This document shows, piece after piece, positions 23,892-33,510 of a stretch of DNA of 64,000 nt; the stretch's first letter is position 1; every line of letters starts with the position of its first letter. The notes below the pieces were generated by a model. It did no database searches, was not told the DNA's origin, and was given only the letters and a program-made list of their open reading frames with translations. A program made the translations under genes and the position numbers. The stretch is from Aminithiophilus ramosus (GTDB lineage Bacteria > Synergistota > Synergistia > Synergistales > Aminithiophilaceae): contig NZ_CP072943.1 of NCBI RefSeq assembly GCF_018069705.1, positions 1,737,453 through 1,801,452 on the forward strand. The letters run 5' to 3'.

Positions 23892-24164
23892 CTAGTGGCG
23901 CAGCCCCAGCCTCTGGATCAGGGTCTGGTAGCGACCGAAGTCGTTCTCCTTGAGATAGTTGAGCAGCTTGCGCCGCCGCCCGACCATCTTGAGAAGGCCC
24001 CGACGGGAGTGGAAATCCTTCTTGTGGATCTTGAGATGTTCCGTCAGCTCCCGGATGCGGTAGGTCAGAAGGGCGACCTGAACCTCGGGAGAGCCCGTGT
24101 CCGTCTCGTGCGTCTTGTACTCGGAGATCAGATTCGTCTTGGTCTCCTTGTCGGCGTTCAACAT
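23892..24164 (-). CDS. rpsO: 30S ribosomal protein S15
   Basis: A 90-residue S15, a primary binder of the 16S rRNA central domain. Typical segments are His-Glu-x-Asp-Thr-Gly-Ser-Pro-Glu-Val-Gln, Leu-Thr-x-His-Leu-Lys-x-His-Lys-Lys-Asp-Phe-His-Ser-Arg-Arg-Gly and the C-terminal Gly-Leu-Arg. It is followed by pnp, the usual order, but tandem hairpins separate the two. Confidence 0.98.
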   Translation of the reverse strand: MLNADKETKTNLISEYKTHETDTGSPEVQVALLTYRIRELTEHLKIHKKDFHSRRGLLKMVGRRRKLLNYLKENDFGRYQTLIQRLGLRH

Positions 24165-24244
24165 CCTCTTTCACCTCGTGTGATCAGATCCCGAAACCAA
24201 GCGGGTCGCGCAGCGAGCGAACCTCCGAGTGACGGGTCGCGCCT

Positions 24245-24274
24245 ATTGTACCATCAGCGCTTCCAAGGGAGCAA
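24245..24274 (-). promoter_or_regulatory. Predicted promoter of rpsO
   Basis: On the minus strand TTGCTC and TACAAT are separated by 18 bases, about 80 bases before the rpsO start. Confidence 0.55.
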
Positions 24275-24297
24275 CGGAACCCGGAATAATGTTGTGC

Positions 24298-24326
24298 TCG
24301 ACATTGGCTCATGACTGTGGTTTAAT
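24298..24326 (+). promoter_or_regulatory. Predicted promoter of the OmpR-type two-component operon
   Basis: TCGACA and TTTAAT with a 17-base spacer, 60 bases before the response regulator start. It is back to back with the rpsO promoter. Confidence 0.6.
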
Positions 24327-24386
24327 GGGAGAACTACGAACATCTTCCATTTCCCCTTAAAAGATGCCGAAAAGGAGCGATTGCCG

Positions 24387-25067
24387 ATGAAGATTCTGAT
24401 CATCGAAGACAACAGGGACCTCGTTCAGGTCCTCGCCGAAGGTTTCGGAGAAAACGGCTTCGCCGTCGACAGCGCCTACGACGGAGAAGAGGGCCTGGCC
24501 AAAGGCAAGGGAACCGACTACGACTGTCTCATCGTCGACATCATGCTGCCCGGCATGGACGGCTTCCAGATGGTGGAGAAGCTGCGCGAGGAGGGCAAGG
24601 ATACGCCCATCATCATGCTCACCGCCAAGGACACCGTCGACGACCGCGTCGAGGGGCTGAACCGCGGGGCCGACGACTACCTCGTCAAGCCCTTCGACTT
24701 CCGCGAACTCATCGCCCGCGTCCACGCCCTCATCCGCCGTCGGTCGGAGCAGAAACGCCCCCTCCTCAAGTGCGGGCCTCTCGTCCTCGACCCCGTCGCC
24801 CGGGAGTGTCGCGTCGGCGACGACATCGTCCCCCTCCGCCGCCGCGAGTTCGACATCCTCGAGCTTCTCATGCGCTACGAGAACCAGGTCTTCACCCGGG
24901 ATCGCGTCATCGCCCACGTCTGGCAGAAGGAGTACGACGGGACGAGCAACGTCGTCGACGTTCACGTCAAATACCTCCGGGACAAGCTGCGCCCCTTCAA
25001 TCTCGACACGGTCGTCATCACCGTCCGGGGCGTGGGCTACAAGGTCTCCTGCCCCGAGTACGACTAG
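24387..25067 (+). CDS. OmpR/PhoB-family response regulator
   Basis: A 226-residue DNA-binding response regulator. The receiver domain has the Glu-Asp acidic pair (residues 7-8), the phosphorylated Asp51 in Val-Asp-Ile-Met-Leu-Pro-Gly, and Val-Lys-Pro-Phe-Asp. The C-terminal winged helix contains Arg-Arg-Arg-Glu-Phe-Asp-Ile-Leu and ends Val-Arg-Gly-Val-Gly-Tyr-Lys. The ATG at 24387 is 9 bases after AAGGAG; a TTG two codons earlier is too close to that site. It is 37 bases before its sensor kinase. The target is unknown, but the divergent htrA nearby hints at envelope stress. Confidence 0.93.
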   Translation: MKILIIEDNRDLVQVLAEGFGENGFAVDSAYDGEEGLAKGKGTDYDCLIVDIMLPGMDGFQMVEKLREEGKDTPIIMLTAKDTVDDRVEGLNRGADDYLVKPFDFRELIARVHALIRRRSEQKRPLLKCGPLVLDPVARECRVGDDIVPLRRREFDILELLMRYENQVFTRDRVIAHVWQKEYDGTSNVVDVHVKYLRDKLRPFNLDTVVITVRGVGYKVSCPEYD

Positions 25068-25104
25068 AGAGGTCCTTTCGGGGACCGTTTCGAGCATGTA
25101 GACG

Positions 25105-26655
25105 ATGAGGGACATCTCAGGCGGGAAGGGGCGGAGGCGCTCTCTTTTCCATCTCCGTTCCTTCCGCTTCAAGATGACGCTCTACTACTGCCTCGTCCTG
25201 CTGGGACTCGTCCTCGGCTTCGGCGGGGCCGTTCTCGGTTTTTTCTCCTACTTCCAGATCGACAGCATGAACCGCTCTCTCCGGGAGTCCTCTTCCCGCG
25301 TCGCCTTTCATCTGGCCACGCAGGGCATTTTCTTCATCGACAGCGAGGAGTATATCCTTCTCCGCGGAACGTGGAGCCTCCTCCATCTCGATTTCCAGAT
25401 CTACGACGAGGGGCTCAACGCCCACGTGGGGGGCTCGGGCCGGCTTCATCCCGGATTCGCCCTCTCCCCCGTCCTCGTCGGACGGCTCCTCCGCCAGGGG
25501 CAGGAGCCGAGGACGGTCAACCTCCTCGAGCAGGATTTCGCCCCGCGTCACCTCTGGCTCATGCCCTGGTACCAACCTCCGGGACGCTCCCTCATCCGCG
25601 TCACCTGGCAGCAGATCCGCCTCCCCACGCGGAGCTACTACGTCGTCGTCGGCATGTCCCTCGACAGCTTTCTCGCCGCACGGTCCCAGATCGCCTACGT
25701 CGTGGTCGTCACAGCCGCCATCGCCGGACTGGCCGCCCTTTTCCTAGGCTACGGCGCCGCCGTTCGCGCCATGGAACCTCTGACGACGATCAACCGCTTC
25801 ATCTCTCAGGTGAGCATCGACAACCTGGGAATGCGCCTCCCCTTCGGAGGCGACCGGGAGATCGCCGAGCTGGCCCTCCACCTCAACGAAATGCTCGACA
25901 AGCTCGAGCGCTCCGTCCATCAGCTCAAGCAGTTCACCTCCGACGTGAGCCACGAGCTGCGGACGCCCATCGCCGTCGTCAAGGGCAAGATCGAAGTCTC
26001 CCTTCTGAGAGATCGCGACCCGGCCTACTACCGAAAGAGCCTCGGCGAGATCAGCAAGCAGGTGGGCAACATGCAGAACATGGTCGAAGTCCTTCTCGAA
26101 TTGGCCCGCCTCGACGCCCTGACGGGCCTCGAAGAGCCGGAGGCCGTCGATCTCTGCCTCATCGCCGAAGAGGTGGCCGATGCCATGGCGCCCATCGTGG
26201 CGTCGAGGAGGCAGAAACTCCGCCTCGATCTCGATCTCGCCCCCATCCTGGGACGACAGGGCCTCCTCCTCCGCCTGGTCTCGAACCTTCTCGACAACGC
26301 CAGCAAATACACGCCCGAAGAAAAGGAGCTGGGAATCCGCACCGGCTTTCACGAGGCGCGGCGCGAGGCCTATATCGAGGTGTGGGACAGCGGCCCCGGC
26401 ATGGAGGAGGAAGGGGTCCGGCGCTGCTTCGACCGCTTCTGGCGCGCCGACCGGGCCCGTTCCACGCCGGGCTACGGCCTCGGGCTGACTCTGGTCCAGC
26501 GCGTCGCTCAACTTCATCGTGCCGAGGTGGATATCGACTCCGTCATCGCCGCCGGAACGACCTTCCGCCTCCGTTTCCCTCTCGACGTCCAGGCCCTGAC
26601 CGATTATCACGGCGGGCTGGCTCAGGAGGAGCCCCCTCCCGGGGAGAGGGCATGA
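25105..26655 (+). CDS. Sensor histidine kinase
   Basis: A 516-residue membrane kinase, partner of the preceding regulator. TM1 is at about 26-50, a periplasmic sensing region of about 140 residues with no recognisable fold follows, then TM2 at 196-220, a HAMP domain, the His box Asp-Val-Ser-His-Glu-Leu-Arg-Thr-Pro, and the ATPase domain with Asn-Leu-Leu-Asp-Asn-Ala (N box), Asp-Ser-Gly-Pro-Gly-Met (G1) and Gly-Tyr-Gly-Leu-Gly-Leu (G2). The ribosome binding site at the ATG is weak, as expected for coupled translation. Confidence 0.9.
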   Translation: MRDISGGKGRRRSLFHLRSFRFKMTLYYCLVLLGLVLGFGGAVLGFFSYFQIDSMNRSLRESSSRVAFHLATQGIFFIDSEEYILLRGTWSLLHLDFQIYDEGLNAHVGGSGRLHPGFALSPVLVGRLLRQGQEPRTVNLLEQDFAPRHLWLMPWYQPPGRSLIRVTWQQIRLPTRSYYVVVGMSLDSFLAARSQIAYVVVVTAAIAGLAALFLGYGAAVRAMEPLTTINRFISQVSIDNLGMRLPFGGDREIAELALHLNEMLDKLERSVHQLKQFTSDVSHELRTPIAVVKGKIEVSLLRDRDPAYYRKSLGEISKQVGNMQNMVEVLLELARLDALTGLEEPEAVDLCLIAEEVADAMAPIVASRRQKLRLDLDLAPILGRQGLLLRLVSNLLDNASKYTPEEKELGIRTGFHEARREAYIEVWDSGPGMEEEGVRRCFDRFWRADRARSTPGYGLGLTLVQRVAQLHRAEVDIDSVIAAGTTFRLRFPLDVQALTDYHGGLAQEEPPPGERA

Positions 26656-26656
26656 A

Positions 26657-26698
26657 GCAGGGGGCCTCGGGCAACGTCTCTCGCCCGAGGCCCCCTGC
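26657..26698. terminator. Bidirectional terminator between the kinase and htrA
   Basis: A perfect 16 bp stem of very high GC with a 10-base loop, between two convergent genes; a short T-run follows on the plus strand. Confidence 0.75.
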
Positions 26699-26717
26699 TT
26701 GTCCGATGAAAACCGCC

Positions 26718-28106
<1,389 letters not shown>

Positions 28107-28190
28107 GAGCGGTCACCTCCGTTTTGTGTTGTCCCTGATGATAGGCATCCCCTCCCGATCCGACATCGGTTTTTTTACGGAAGGGGAAGG

Positions 28191-28218
28191 TTGACGTCCT
28201 CTCAGAAGATTCTATCCT
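28191..28218 (+). promoter_or_regulatory. Predicted promoter of the SSS symporter/sigma-54 module
   Basis: TTGACG and TATCCT with a 16-base spacer, about 20 bases before the microprotein start. It is a sigma-70 type site; no -24/-12 element is seen here. Confidence 0.6.
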
Positions 28219-28238
28219 ACTGGGGCGGAGGTGTGGCC

Positions 28239-28343
28239 ATGATCTTTCTCCCCGTCCTGCTCGACTGGTCTCTGTTCTTTCTTCTCGTCGCGTCGCCTCT
28301 CCTCGTCGTCGGAGCCCTCCTGCGCAGGAAGAGAGACCGATGA
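28239..28343 (+). CDS. 34-residue membrane microprotein preceding the SSS symporter
   Basis: A 34-residue peptide with one hydrophobic helix (residues 1-27, rich in Leu, Val and Phe) and a basic Arg-Arg-Lys-Arg-Asp-Arg tail, so the C-terminus should stay in the cytoplasm. Its stop overlaps the symporter ATG as ATGA, and a GGCGGAGG site lies upstream; a GTG two codons earlier is an alternative start. Size, topology and translational coupling fit the small accessory peptides known beside some sodium:solute symporters. Confidence 0.72.
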   Translation: MIFLPVLLDWSLFFLLVASPLLVVGALLRRKRDR

Positions 28344-29731
28344 ACCCGCCCCTTCTGGTCCAGCAGCTTTTGGGCTTCGGCGCCTATGCCCTGGCCCTGA
28401 TTCTCCTTGCCGGGAAGGCCTTCTCCTGGGACGAGGACCGTCGCCTCTACTACCTGGGCGGCCGCAGGCTCAGCCTCTGGAGCTCCATCGCCACCTTCTG
28501 CGCCACCTGGATGAGCGGCGCCTCCGTTCTGGGCTACACGATGCTCCTCTACCGCGAGGGCTACCTGGCCTTCACGGGGTCCGTCAACGGCTGGCTCATG
28601 GGCCTCCTTCCTCTCGTCTTCGTCGTCGGCCGCCTCAGGAAAAGCAGGGCTCTCTCCATGCCCCAGTGGCTCTCCGAGACCTACGGCGACGCGAGGCTGA
28701 GGCGTCTCTCCGCCCTGGCCCTCCTTGCCGCCTACACCCTCTACCTGGTCATTCAGTTTCGCGTCTTCGGCGCCGTCGTGGCCCATCTTCTCGATATCGA
28801 CTATCCCGTGGCCTCCCTTCTCGTCTATCTTTTCGTCATCTACACCACCTTCGGCGGTCTGCCCTCCGTCGTCCGCAGCGACGCGCTGAACCTCGTCGTC
28901 ATCGTCGTCGGCGTCTCGGCGGCAGCCCTGGCCGTCTCGGCAAGCGCAGGAGATCCCCTGACGCTGCACCGGAAGCTGGCCGCCGCAGACCCGGCCGTCA
29001 TGGCCACGCTCTCGCCTCGAGGCGCCCTTTTCACCCTGACGATGATGACCGGTTGGGCTCTGGGCGTCGCCTCCAATCCCCAGTACGCCGTCCGAATCCT
29101 CTCCGCCGAAAGCCCCCGCACGGCCTGGCTCATGCTGGCCCTCTCACCTTTCATCCTGGGCTGGATCTACGGCTGCCTCACCGTCATCGGTCTCGGAGGG
29201 AGGCTTCTTCTCCCGCTCCTTCCCCCCGTCAACCAGGAGATGGGCTTCGCCGTCCTCACCAGCTCCATTCTCGGCCCCCTTCCGACGGTGCTCCTTTTTC
29301 TCGCCGTCCTGGCCGCCGCCGTGAGCACGGCCAACTCCCAACTCCTGCTGGCCGCCTGCTCCTTCTGTTACGATCTGAGGGGCAAGGGCCGCCGGAGGGA
29401 GGGGGCCATCGAAGAGGATCGTTTTCTCCTCGGCAACCGTCTCGCCGTGGCCGTCATCGCCTCGGCGGCCCTCGTCCTGAGCCTTCTTCCCCTGCCGGCC
29501 ATTCTCGACCTGGGGCAGCACAGTTGGGCCGTCGTGGCCCTCTGCTTTTTCCTTCCCCTCTACGGCCCCTCGTCGTGGCGGCGGAAGGGGCTTTTCGAGG
29601 CCTTGACCGTCGCCCTCATCTTTCACGGCCTTCTCGTCTTCGGCCTGGGGCTCCGCCCCGAAATGGCCCTGATCCCGGCGCTGTTCGTCGAAGCCCTCTG
29701 CTGGATCGTCGAGGGGACAAGCCCATCATGA
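28340..29731 (+). CDS. Sodium:solute symporter (SSS family)
   Basis: A 463-residue symporter with about 12-13 helices. Family features are Tyr-Tyr-Leu-Gly-Gly-Arg-Arg-Leu near residue 36, Ala-Thr-Trp-Met-Ser-Gly-Ala-Ser in TM2 (sodium site), Tyr-Thr-Thr-Phe-Gly-Gly-Leu and Ala-Ala-Ala-Val-Ser-Thr-Ala-Asn-Ser-Gln (residues 324-333, the second sodium-site region). The substrate is not clear. It is coupled to a microprotein upstream and a sensor kinase downstream, each by a 4 bp overlap, so transport and signalling are likely linked. Confidence 0.9.
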   Translation: MNPPLLVQQLLGFGAYALALILLAGKAFSWDEDRRLYYLGGRRLSLWSSIATFCATWMSGASVLGYTMLLYREGYLAFTGSVNGWLMGLLPLVFVVGRLRKSRALSMPQWLSETYGDARLRRLSALALLAAYTLYLVIQFRVFGAVVAHLLDIDYPVASLLVYLFVIYTTFGGLPSVVRSDALNLVVIVVGVSAAALAVSASAGDPLTLHRKLAAADPAVMATLSPRGALFTLTMMTGWALGVASNPQYAVRILSAESPRTAWLMLALSPFILGWIYGCLTVIGLGGRLLLPLLPPVNQEMGFAVLTSSILGPLPTVLLFLAVLAAAVSTANSQLLLAACSFCYDLRGKGRRREGAIEEDRFLLGNRLAVAVIASAALVLSLLPLPAILDLGQHSWAVVALCFFLPLYGPSSWRRKGLFEALTVALIFHGLLVFGLGLRPEMALIPALFVEALCWIVEGTSPS

Positions 29732-30987
29732 GGCGCCCCAGTCTGGAAAGCTCCATCAAGCTCGTCGTCTCCTCCATCGCCCTGGCCCTCATCCTCTCCC
29801 TTACGGGCACGACGCTCTACGTCGACTACCACGACCGAATCGGCAGGGAAGAGGAGACCATAAGAGCCCTCGCCCCTCAGATGGCTCGCCTCTCCTCTGT
29901 CGAGGCCGCCACCCTCCTTTCGGCCAGGGGAAAGAACTGGCGCATCGTTGCGGGAACGGAAGGGGACGTCCCTCTTCTTCGCTCCGCAGAGGGGGCTCTC
30001 TGGAAGGCCTGTCCCGATCGGGCAGCCCTCTTCGCCGATCTTCTTCACCGCCAGCGCCACGTTCTCGTCGTGGCCATGATCGGCCTCCTGCTGTCCGTCG
30101 AGATCGCCGTTTTTCTCGCCTACGGCCTGACGCGCCCGCTGAAACGTCTCGCCTGGGCCTGCAGCGAGATCTCGGCCGGGCGCTGGGTCAGACTTCCGAG
30201 ACGGGAGGTCCCGCCTTTCGAGTTCGCCCTCGTCGAGGCCACCTTCAACGACATGATCAGCCGTCTGCGGCAGGGGCAGGAGCTGGAGCGCCGCATGGCC
30301 CGAGTGGAACGCCTCGCCGCGCTGGGGCAGGTCATCGCCGGGGTCTCCCACGAGATACGCAACCCGCTGGCGGCCATCCGCGTCCATTTGGACCTGCTCG
30401 AATCGTCCGTCGACGGAGAAGGGCAGGCCTCGCTGGCTCTCGTGGGCCGAGAGCTGGACCGCCTCAACGGAACGGTGTCACAGCTTCTGGCCTACGGCCG
30501 GCCTCCGGAGCCGATCTGGGGCCCCCTCTCCGTCGAGGAGCTTTTTCTCTGGTGCCGACGCATGATCGGCCCCAATCTGAGCCGATCCAAAGTCTCCCTG
30601 GCCGTCGAAACCGAAGGCGATCTCGCTCTTTCCGGCGATGGAGGACGCCTCCAGCAGATGCTCCTCAATCTGGCTCTCAACGCCCTGGCGGCCATGGAAC
30701 CGCAGGGAGGCCGTCTGACCCTGGCGGCAAGGAGGAAGGGAGAGAGGATCGAAATCGAAGTCCGCGACACGGGAAGGGGAATCGCTCCCGAAATCGCCGA
30801 CCGCCTCTTCGACCCCTTCTTCACCACGCGCCCCGACGGAACGGGTCTGGGGCTTTCCATCGTCTCCCGCGTCGTCGAAATGCACGAGGGGACGCTCCGG
30901 GTCCGCTCCGAAGAGGGGCAAACCTCGTTCATCATCGATCTGCCGACAGAGAGGAGCGGGAATCATGACGCGACTATGGATCATTGA
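29728..30987 (+). CDS. Sensor histidine kinase (NtrB/AtoS-like) of the symporter module
   Basis: A 419-residue membrane kinase. TM1 is at 10-30, the extracytoplasmic loop is short (about 80 residues), TM2 is near 111-131 and a HAMP domain follows. The His box is Gly-Val-Ser-His-Glu-Ile-Arg-Asn-Pro-Leu-Ala-Ala, the class usually paired with NtrC-type activators. The ATPase domain has Leu-Asn-Ala-Leu (N box), Asp-Thr-Gly-Arg-Gly and Gly-Thr-Gly-Leu-Gly-Leu. It overlaps its regulator by 23 bp. The small sensor loop suggests signals may come from the membrane, perhaps the symporter itself. Confidence 0.9.
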   Translation: MRRPSLESSIKLVVSSIALALILSLTGTTLYVDYHDRIGREEETIRALAPQMARLSSVEAATLLSARGKNWRIVAGTEGDVPLLRSAEGALWKACPDRAALFADLLHRQRHVLVVAMIGLLLSVEIAVFLAYGLTRPLKRLAWACSEISAGRWVRLPRREVPPFEFALVEATFNDMISRLRQGQELERRMARVERLAALGQVIAGVSHEIRNPLAAIRVHLDLLESSVDGEGQASLALVGRELDRLNGTVSQLLAYGRPPEPIWGPLSVEELFLWCRRMIGPNLSRSKVSLAVETEGDLALSGDGGRLQQMLLNLALNALAAMEPQGGRLTLAARRKGERIEIEVRDTGRGIAPEIADRLFDPFFTTRPDGTGLGLSIVSRVVEMHEGTLRVRSEEGQTSFIIDLPTERSGNHDATMDH

Positions 30988-32308
30988 AGACGAACCGAGC
31001 CTCGCCCAGGGACTGGGAAAGGCCTTCGAACGGGAGGGCCTGGCCGTCACCCTCATCCCCGACCTGGCAGTTCTCAACAGGCTACTCAAAGGGGAGAGGC
31101 CCGAAATCGTCCTTCTCGACCTGCGCCTTCCCGACGGCGACGGCCTGACGGCGCTGCCCCATCTGCTCAAAAGCAACAAAGAGGCGCGGGTCATCGTCAT
31201 GACGGCCTTCGGCGATTCGGCCCTCATCGTCAGGGCCATCAAGGAGGGCGCCTACAACTACCTGGATAAGCCCTTTCCCCTCGAGGCGGCCAGGAACATG
31301 ATCCGCCGCGCCGCCGAGGCCCTCGATCTCTCGCGGCGCGTCAGCCGCCTCCAGGGCGAGGGAATCCCCCTCGTCGGCACGTCGCCGGCGATGGAAAAGG
31401 TGCGCGACTTCATCGCCAAAGTGGCCTCCTTTTCCGATCTCAACATTCTCATCCGGGGAGAGAGCGGATCGGGCAAAGAGGTCGTCGCCCGCCTGATCCA
31501 CCGCAACGGAGCCCGCAAGGGCGACTTCGTGGCCCTCAACTGCGCCGCCATTCCCGAGGCCCTCATGGAGGCCGAGCTTTTCGGCTACAGGCGAGGGGCC
31601 TACACGGGAGCCGCCCAGGACAAGACGGGCCTTATCGAGGTGGCCCGAGGCGGAACGCTTTTTCTCGACGAGATCGGCGACATGGCCCTGCCCCTTCAGG
31701 GCAAGCTGCTGCGCTTTCTCGATTCCCGCTCCTTCCGCCCCCTGGGCGACACGAAGGAGACGGAAGTCTCCCTTCAGGTCCTCTGCGCCACCTGCGTCGA
31801 TCTCGAATCGCGCATCGCCCAGGGGACGTTCCGGCGCGATCTTTTCTATCGCATCGCCCTTCTCCCTCTCGAACTTCCTCCGCTGCGAGAGAGAGGACGG
31901 GACGTCCTGGAGCTGCTCGAGACCTTTCTGGCCGAATTCTCGGCCCGCCTGGGACGCCCGCCCCTCGCGCCCTCGGCGGAAGTGGAGGAACTCTTCCTCG
32001 ACTATCCCTGGCCGGGCAACGTCCGGGAGTTGCGAAACCTCGTCGAAAGACTCTACATCCTCAAAGAAAGCGGAGACAGAGCCATCCGTCTCGCCGACCT
32101 GCCGGAGGAAATGCTCGACGCCCTTCCTCCGGGTTCCCCCTTCCCCTCGACGGCGGGAAATCTCAAAAGCCGCCTCGACGGCTACGAGCGCAACCTCCTC
32201 GAAGAGGCTCTGGCCCAGTGCGGCTCCAACCGAACCCGCGCCGCCCAGCTCCTGGGCATTTCCCGCTACGCCCTTCTGCGTCGGATGCAGCGCCATGGCA
32301 TGGATTGA
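30965..32308 (+). CDS. NtrC-family sigma-54-dependent response regulator
   Basis: A 447-residue activator. The receiver (1-120) has Glu-Asp-Glu near residue 8, Asp52 as the phosphate acceptor and a conserved Asp-Lys-Pro-Phe. The AAA+ domain has Walker A Gly-Glu-Ser-Gly-Ser-Gly-Lys-Glu, a GAYTGA loop (GAFTGA with Tyr in place of Phe, a tolerated change for sigma-54 contact) and Phe-Leu-Asp-Glu-Ile-Gly-Asp. A Fis-type helix-turn-helix ends the protein (Asn-Arg-Thr-Arg-Ala-Ala-Gln-Leu-Leu-Gly). The next gene, rpoN, overlaps it by 14 bp. Confidence 0.95.
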   Translation: MTRLWIIEDEPSLAQGLGKAFEREGLAVTLIPDLAVLNRLLKGERPEIVLLDLRLPDGDGLTALPHLLKSNKEARVIVMTAFGDSALIVRAIKEGAYNYLDKPFPLEAARNMIRRAAEALDLSRRVSRLQGEGIPLVGTSPAMEKVRDFIAKVASFSDLNILIRGESGSGKEVVARLIHRNGARKGDFVALNCAAIPEALMEAELFGYRRGAYTGAAQDKTGLIEVARGGTLFLDEIGDMALPLQGKLLRFLDSRSFRPLGDTKETEVSLQVLCATCVDLESRIAQGTFRRDLFYRIALLPLELPPLRERGRDVLELLETFLAEFSARLGRPPLAPSAEVEELFLDYPWPGNVRELRNLVERLYILKESGDRAIRLADLPEEMLDALPPGSPFPSTAGNLKSRLDGYERNLLEEALAQCGSNRTRAAQLLGISRYALLRRMQRHGMD

Positions 32309-33497
32309 ATCGGGGCTCAATCTCCAACCCCGTCTGGAGACGCGGCTGCTCCCCCTGCCCAAAATCCTGGCCGGGCTGGAACTCCTCACCCTCCCCGCCG
32401 AACGCCTCGAAGAGGATCTGCGTCGGCGCCTCGCCGACAACCCCTTCTGCCGCATCCTTCCGCCCACGCGAGCGGCGCCTCTCGAAGCGTCCTGGGAGGA
32501 GCATGTCGAGGCACCGACGACGATGGACGATCACCTCCGGCCCCAGCTCTGGCTCTGCCCCTCGCTCGCGACGCTGGGTCGGACCGTCACCGAGGGACTG
32601 CTCGAACGCCTCGACAGCCGGGGCTATCTCAACGTCGGCCTCGGCGAGCTGGCCGCCTTCCTGGGGCAAGACGAAAAAGAGGCGGGAGAGACCCTCACCG
32701 CCCTTCAGGACTGGATCGACCCGCCGGGATTCTTCGCCCTCGATCTCGTCGATTGCCTTTCGATCCAGCTCCGCCGCCGCCATCGGGAGGGAAGCGTCGC
32801 CTGGCGCCTTCTCTCCGAGGGACGGGCTCTGCTTGAAAAGGGAACCACGGGACAGGTCGCCTCGGCGCTGGCCCTCTCCCACAGCGCGCTGTCGTCGGCC
32901 CTGGAGGAGCTCCGTCGTCTCGACCCCCACCCGGGTCGGGCCTTCGCCCCTTGCCGCCCCCTCGTGGCCGAGATCGCCTTCAAAAAAGGAGGACGAGGCC
33001 TGATCGTCAGCCTCATCGAAGGAAACCTCCCCCGCCTCGTCGCCGACGAGACCATGCTCCCCTGGAGAGCCGAAAAAAGCCTCAGCCAGGCCTGGAGGGG
33101 CTTTCAGGAGACGGCGAAGCTGCTGGCGCGACGGTACCGGACCAAGCTGCGGCTGGCCCTCTTCCTGGCCTCGCGCCAGGAGGGATACCTCTCCGGCCCA
33201 GCCTTTCCGGCACCTCTCGTCCTCGACGAAGCCGCCTCGGACCTCGGGCTCCACTCCTCGACGATCCATAGGGCGGCCCGCTCCACATGGGCCCTCTCTC
33301 CACGGGGAACGATCTGCCTCGATCATCTCTTCTCGAGGCCTCTCCAGGCGAGGCCGGATCTCTCCGTGGCCGCACTGAGGAGCCACCTGGCAAGGGGACT
33401 GGAGGAGGGAAAAAGTTACGCCGCCGTCGCCAGAGAGCTGGGAATCCCACGGCGTACGGCGGCATGGCACGGCAAGAGGCTGATGAAAAAGCGTTGA
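32295..33497 (+). CDS. rpoN: RNA polymerase sigma-54 factor, short and divergent
   Basis: A 400-residue RpoN, shorter than the 440-480 usual for the family. The N-terminal activator-interacting region has the Leu/Gln-poor version of the usual helix ending Asp-Asn-Pro-Phe. The core-binding region is at about 75-240. The helix-turn-helix is clear: Ala-Ala-Ser-Asp-Leu-Gly-Leu-His-Ser-Ser-Thr-Ile-His-Arg then Ser-Pro-Arg-Gly. The C-terminal RpoN box, normally ARRTVAKYRE, reads Pro-Arg-Arg-Thr-Ala-Ala-Trp-His-Gly-Lys-Arg, so contacts to the -24 element may be altered. It is the last gene of the module. Confidence 0.88.
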   Translation: MAWIESGLNLQPRLETRLLPLPKILAGLELLTLPAERLEEDLRRRLADNPFCRILPPTRAAPLEASWEEHVEAPTTMDDHLRPQLWLCPSLATLGRTVTEGLLERLDSRGYLNVGLGELAAFLGQDEKEAGETLTALQDWIDPPGFFALDLVDCLSIQLRRRHREGSVAWRLLSEGRALLEKGTTGQVASALALSHSALSSALEELRRLDPHPGRAFAPCRPLVAEIAFKKGGRGLIVSLIEGNLPRLVADETMLPWRAEKSLSQAWRGFQETAKLLARRYRTKLRLALFLASRQEGYLSGPAFPAPLVLDEAASDLGLHSSTIHRAARSTWALSPRGTICLDHLFSRPLQARPDLSVAALRSHLARGLEEGKSYAAVARELGIPRRTAAWHGKRLMKKR

Positions 33498-33510
33498 GCG
33501 GGAAAGGCCC

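Noticed and set aside
24357-25172. Minus-strand 271-codon frame opposite the OmpR-type regulator
   Set aside because: Antisense shadow of a clear response regulator.
28180-28238. A sigma-54 (-24/-12) promoter for the symporter module
   Set aside because: No TGGCAC-N5-TTGC pattern found; the visible site is sigma-70 type.
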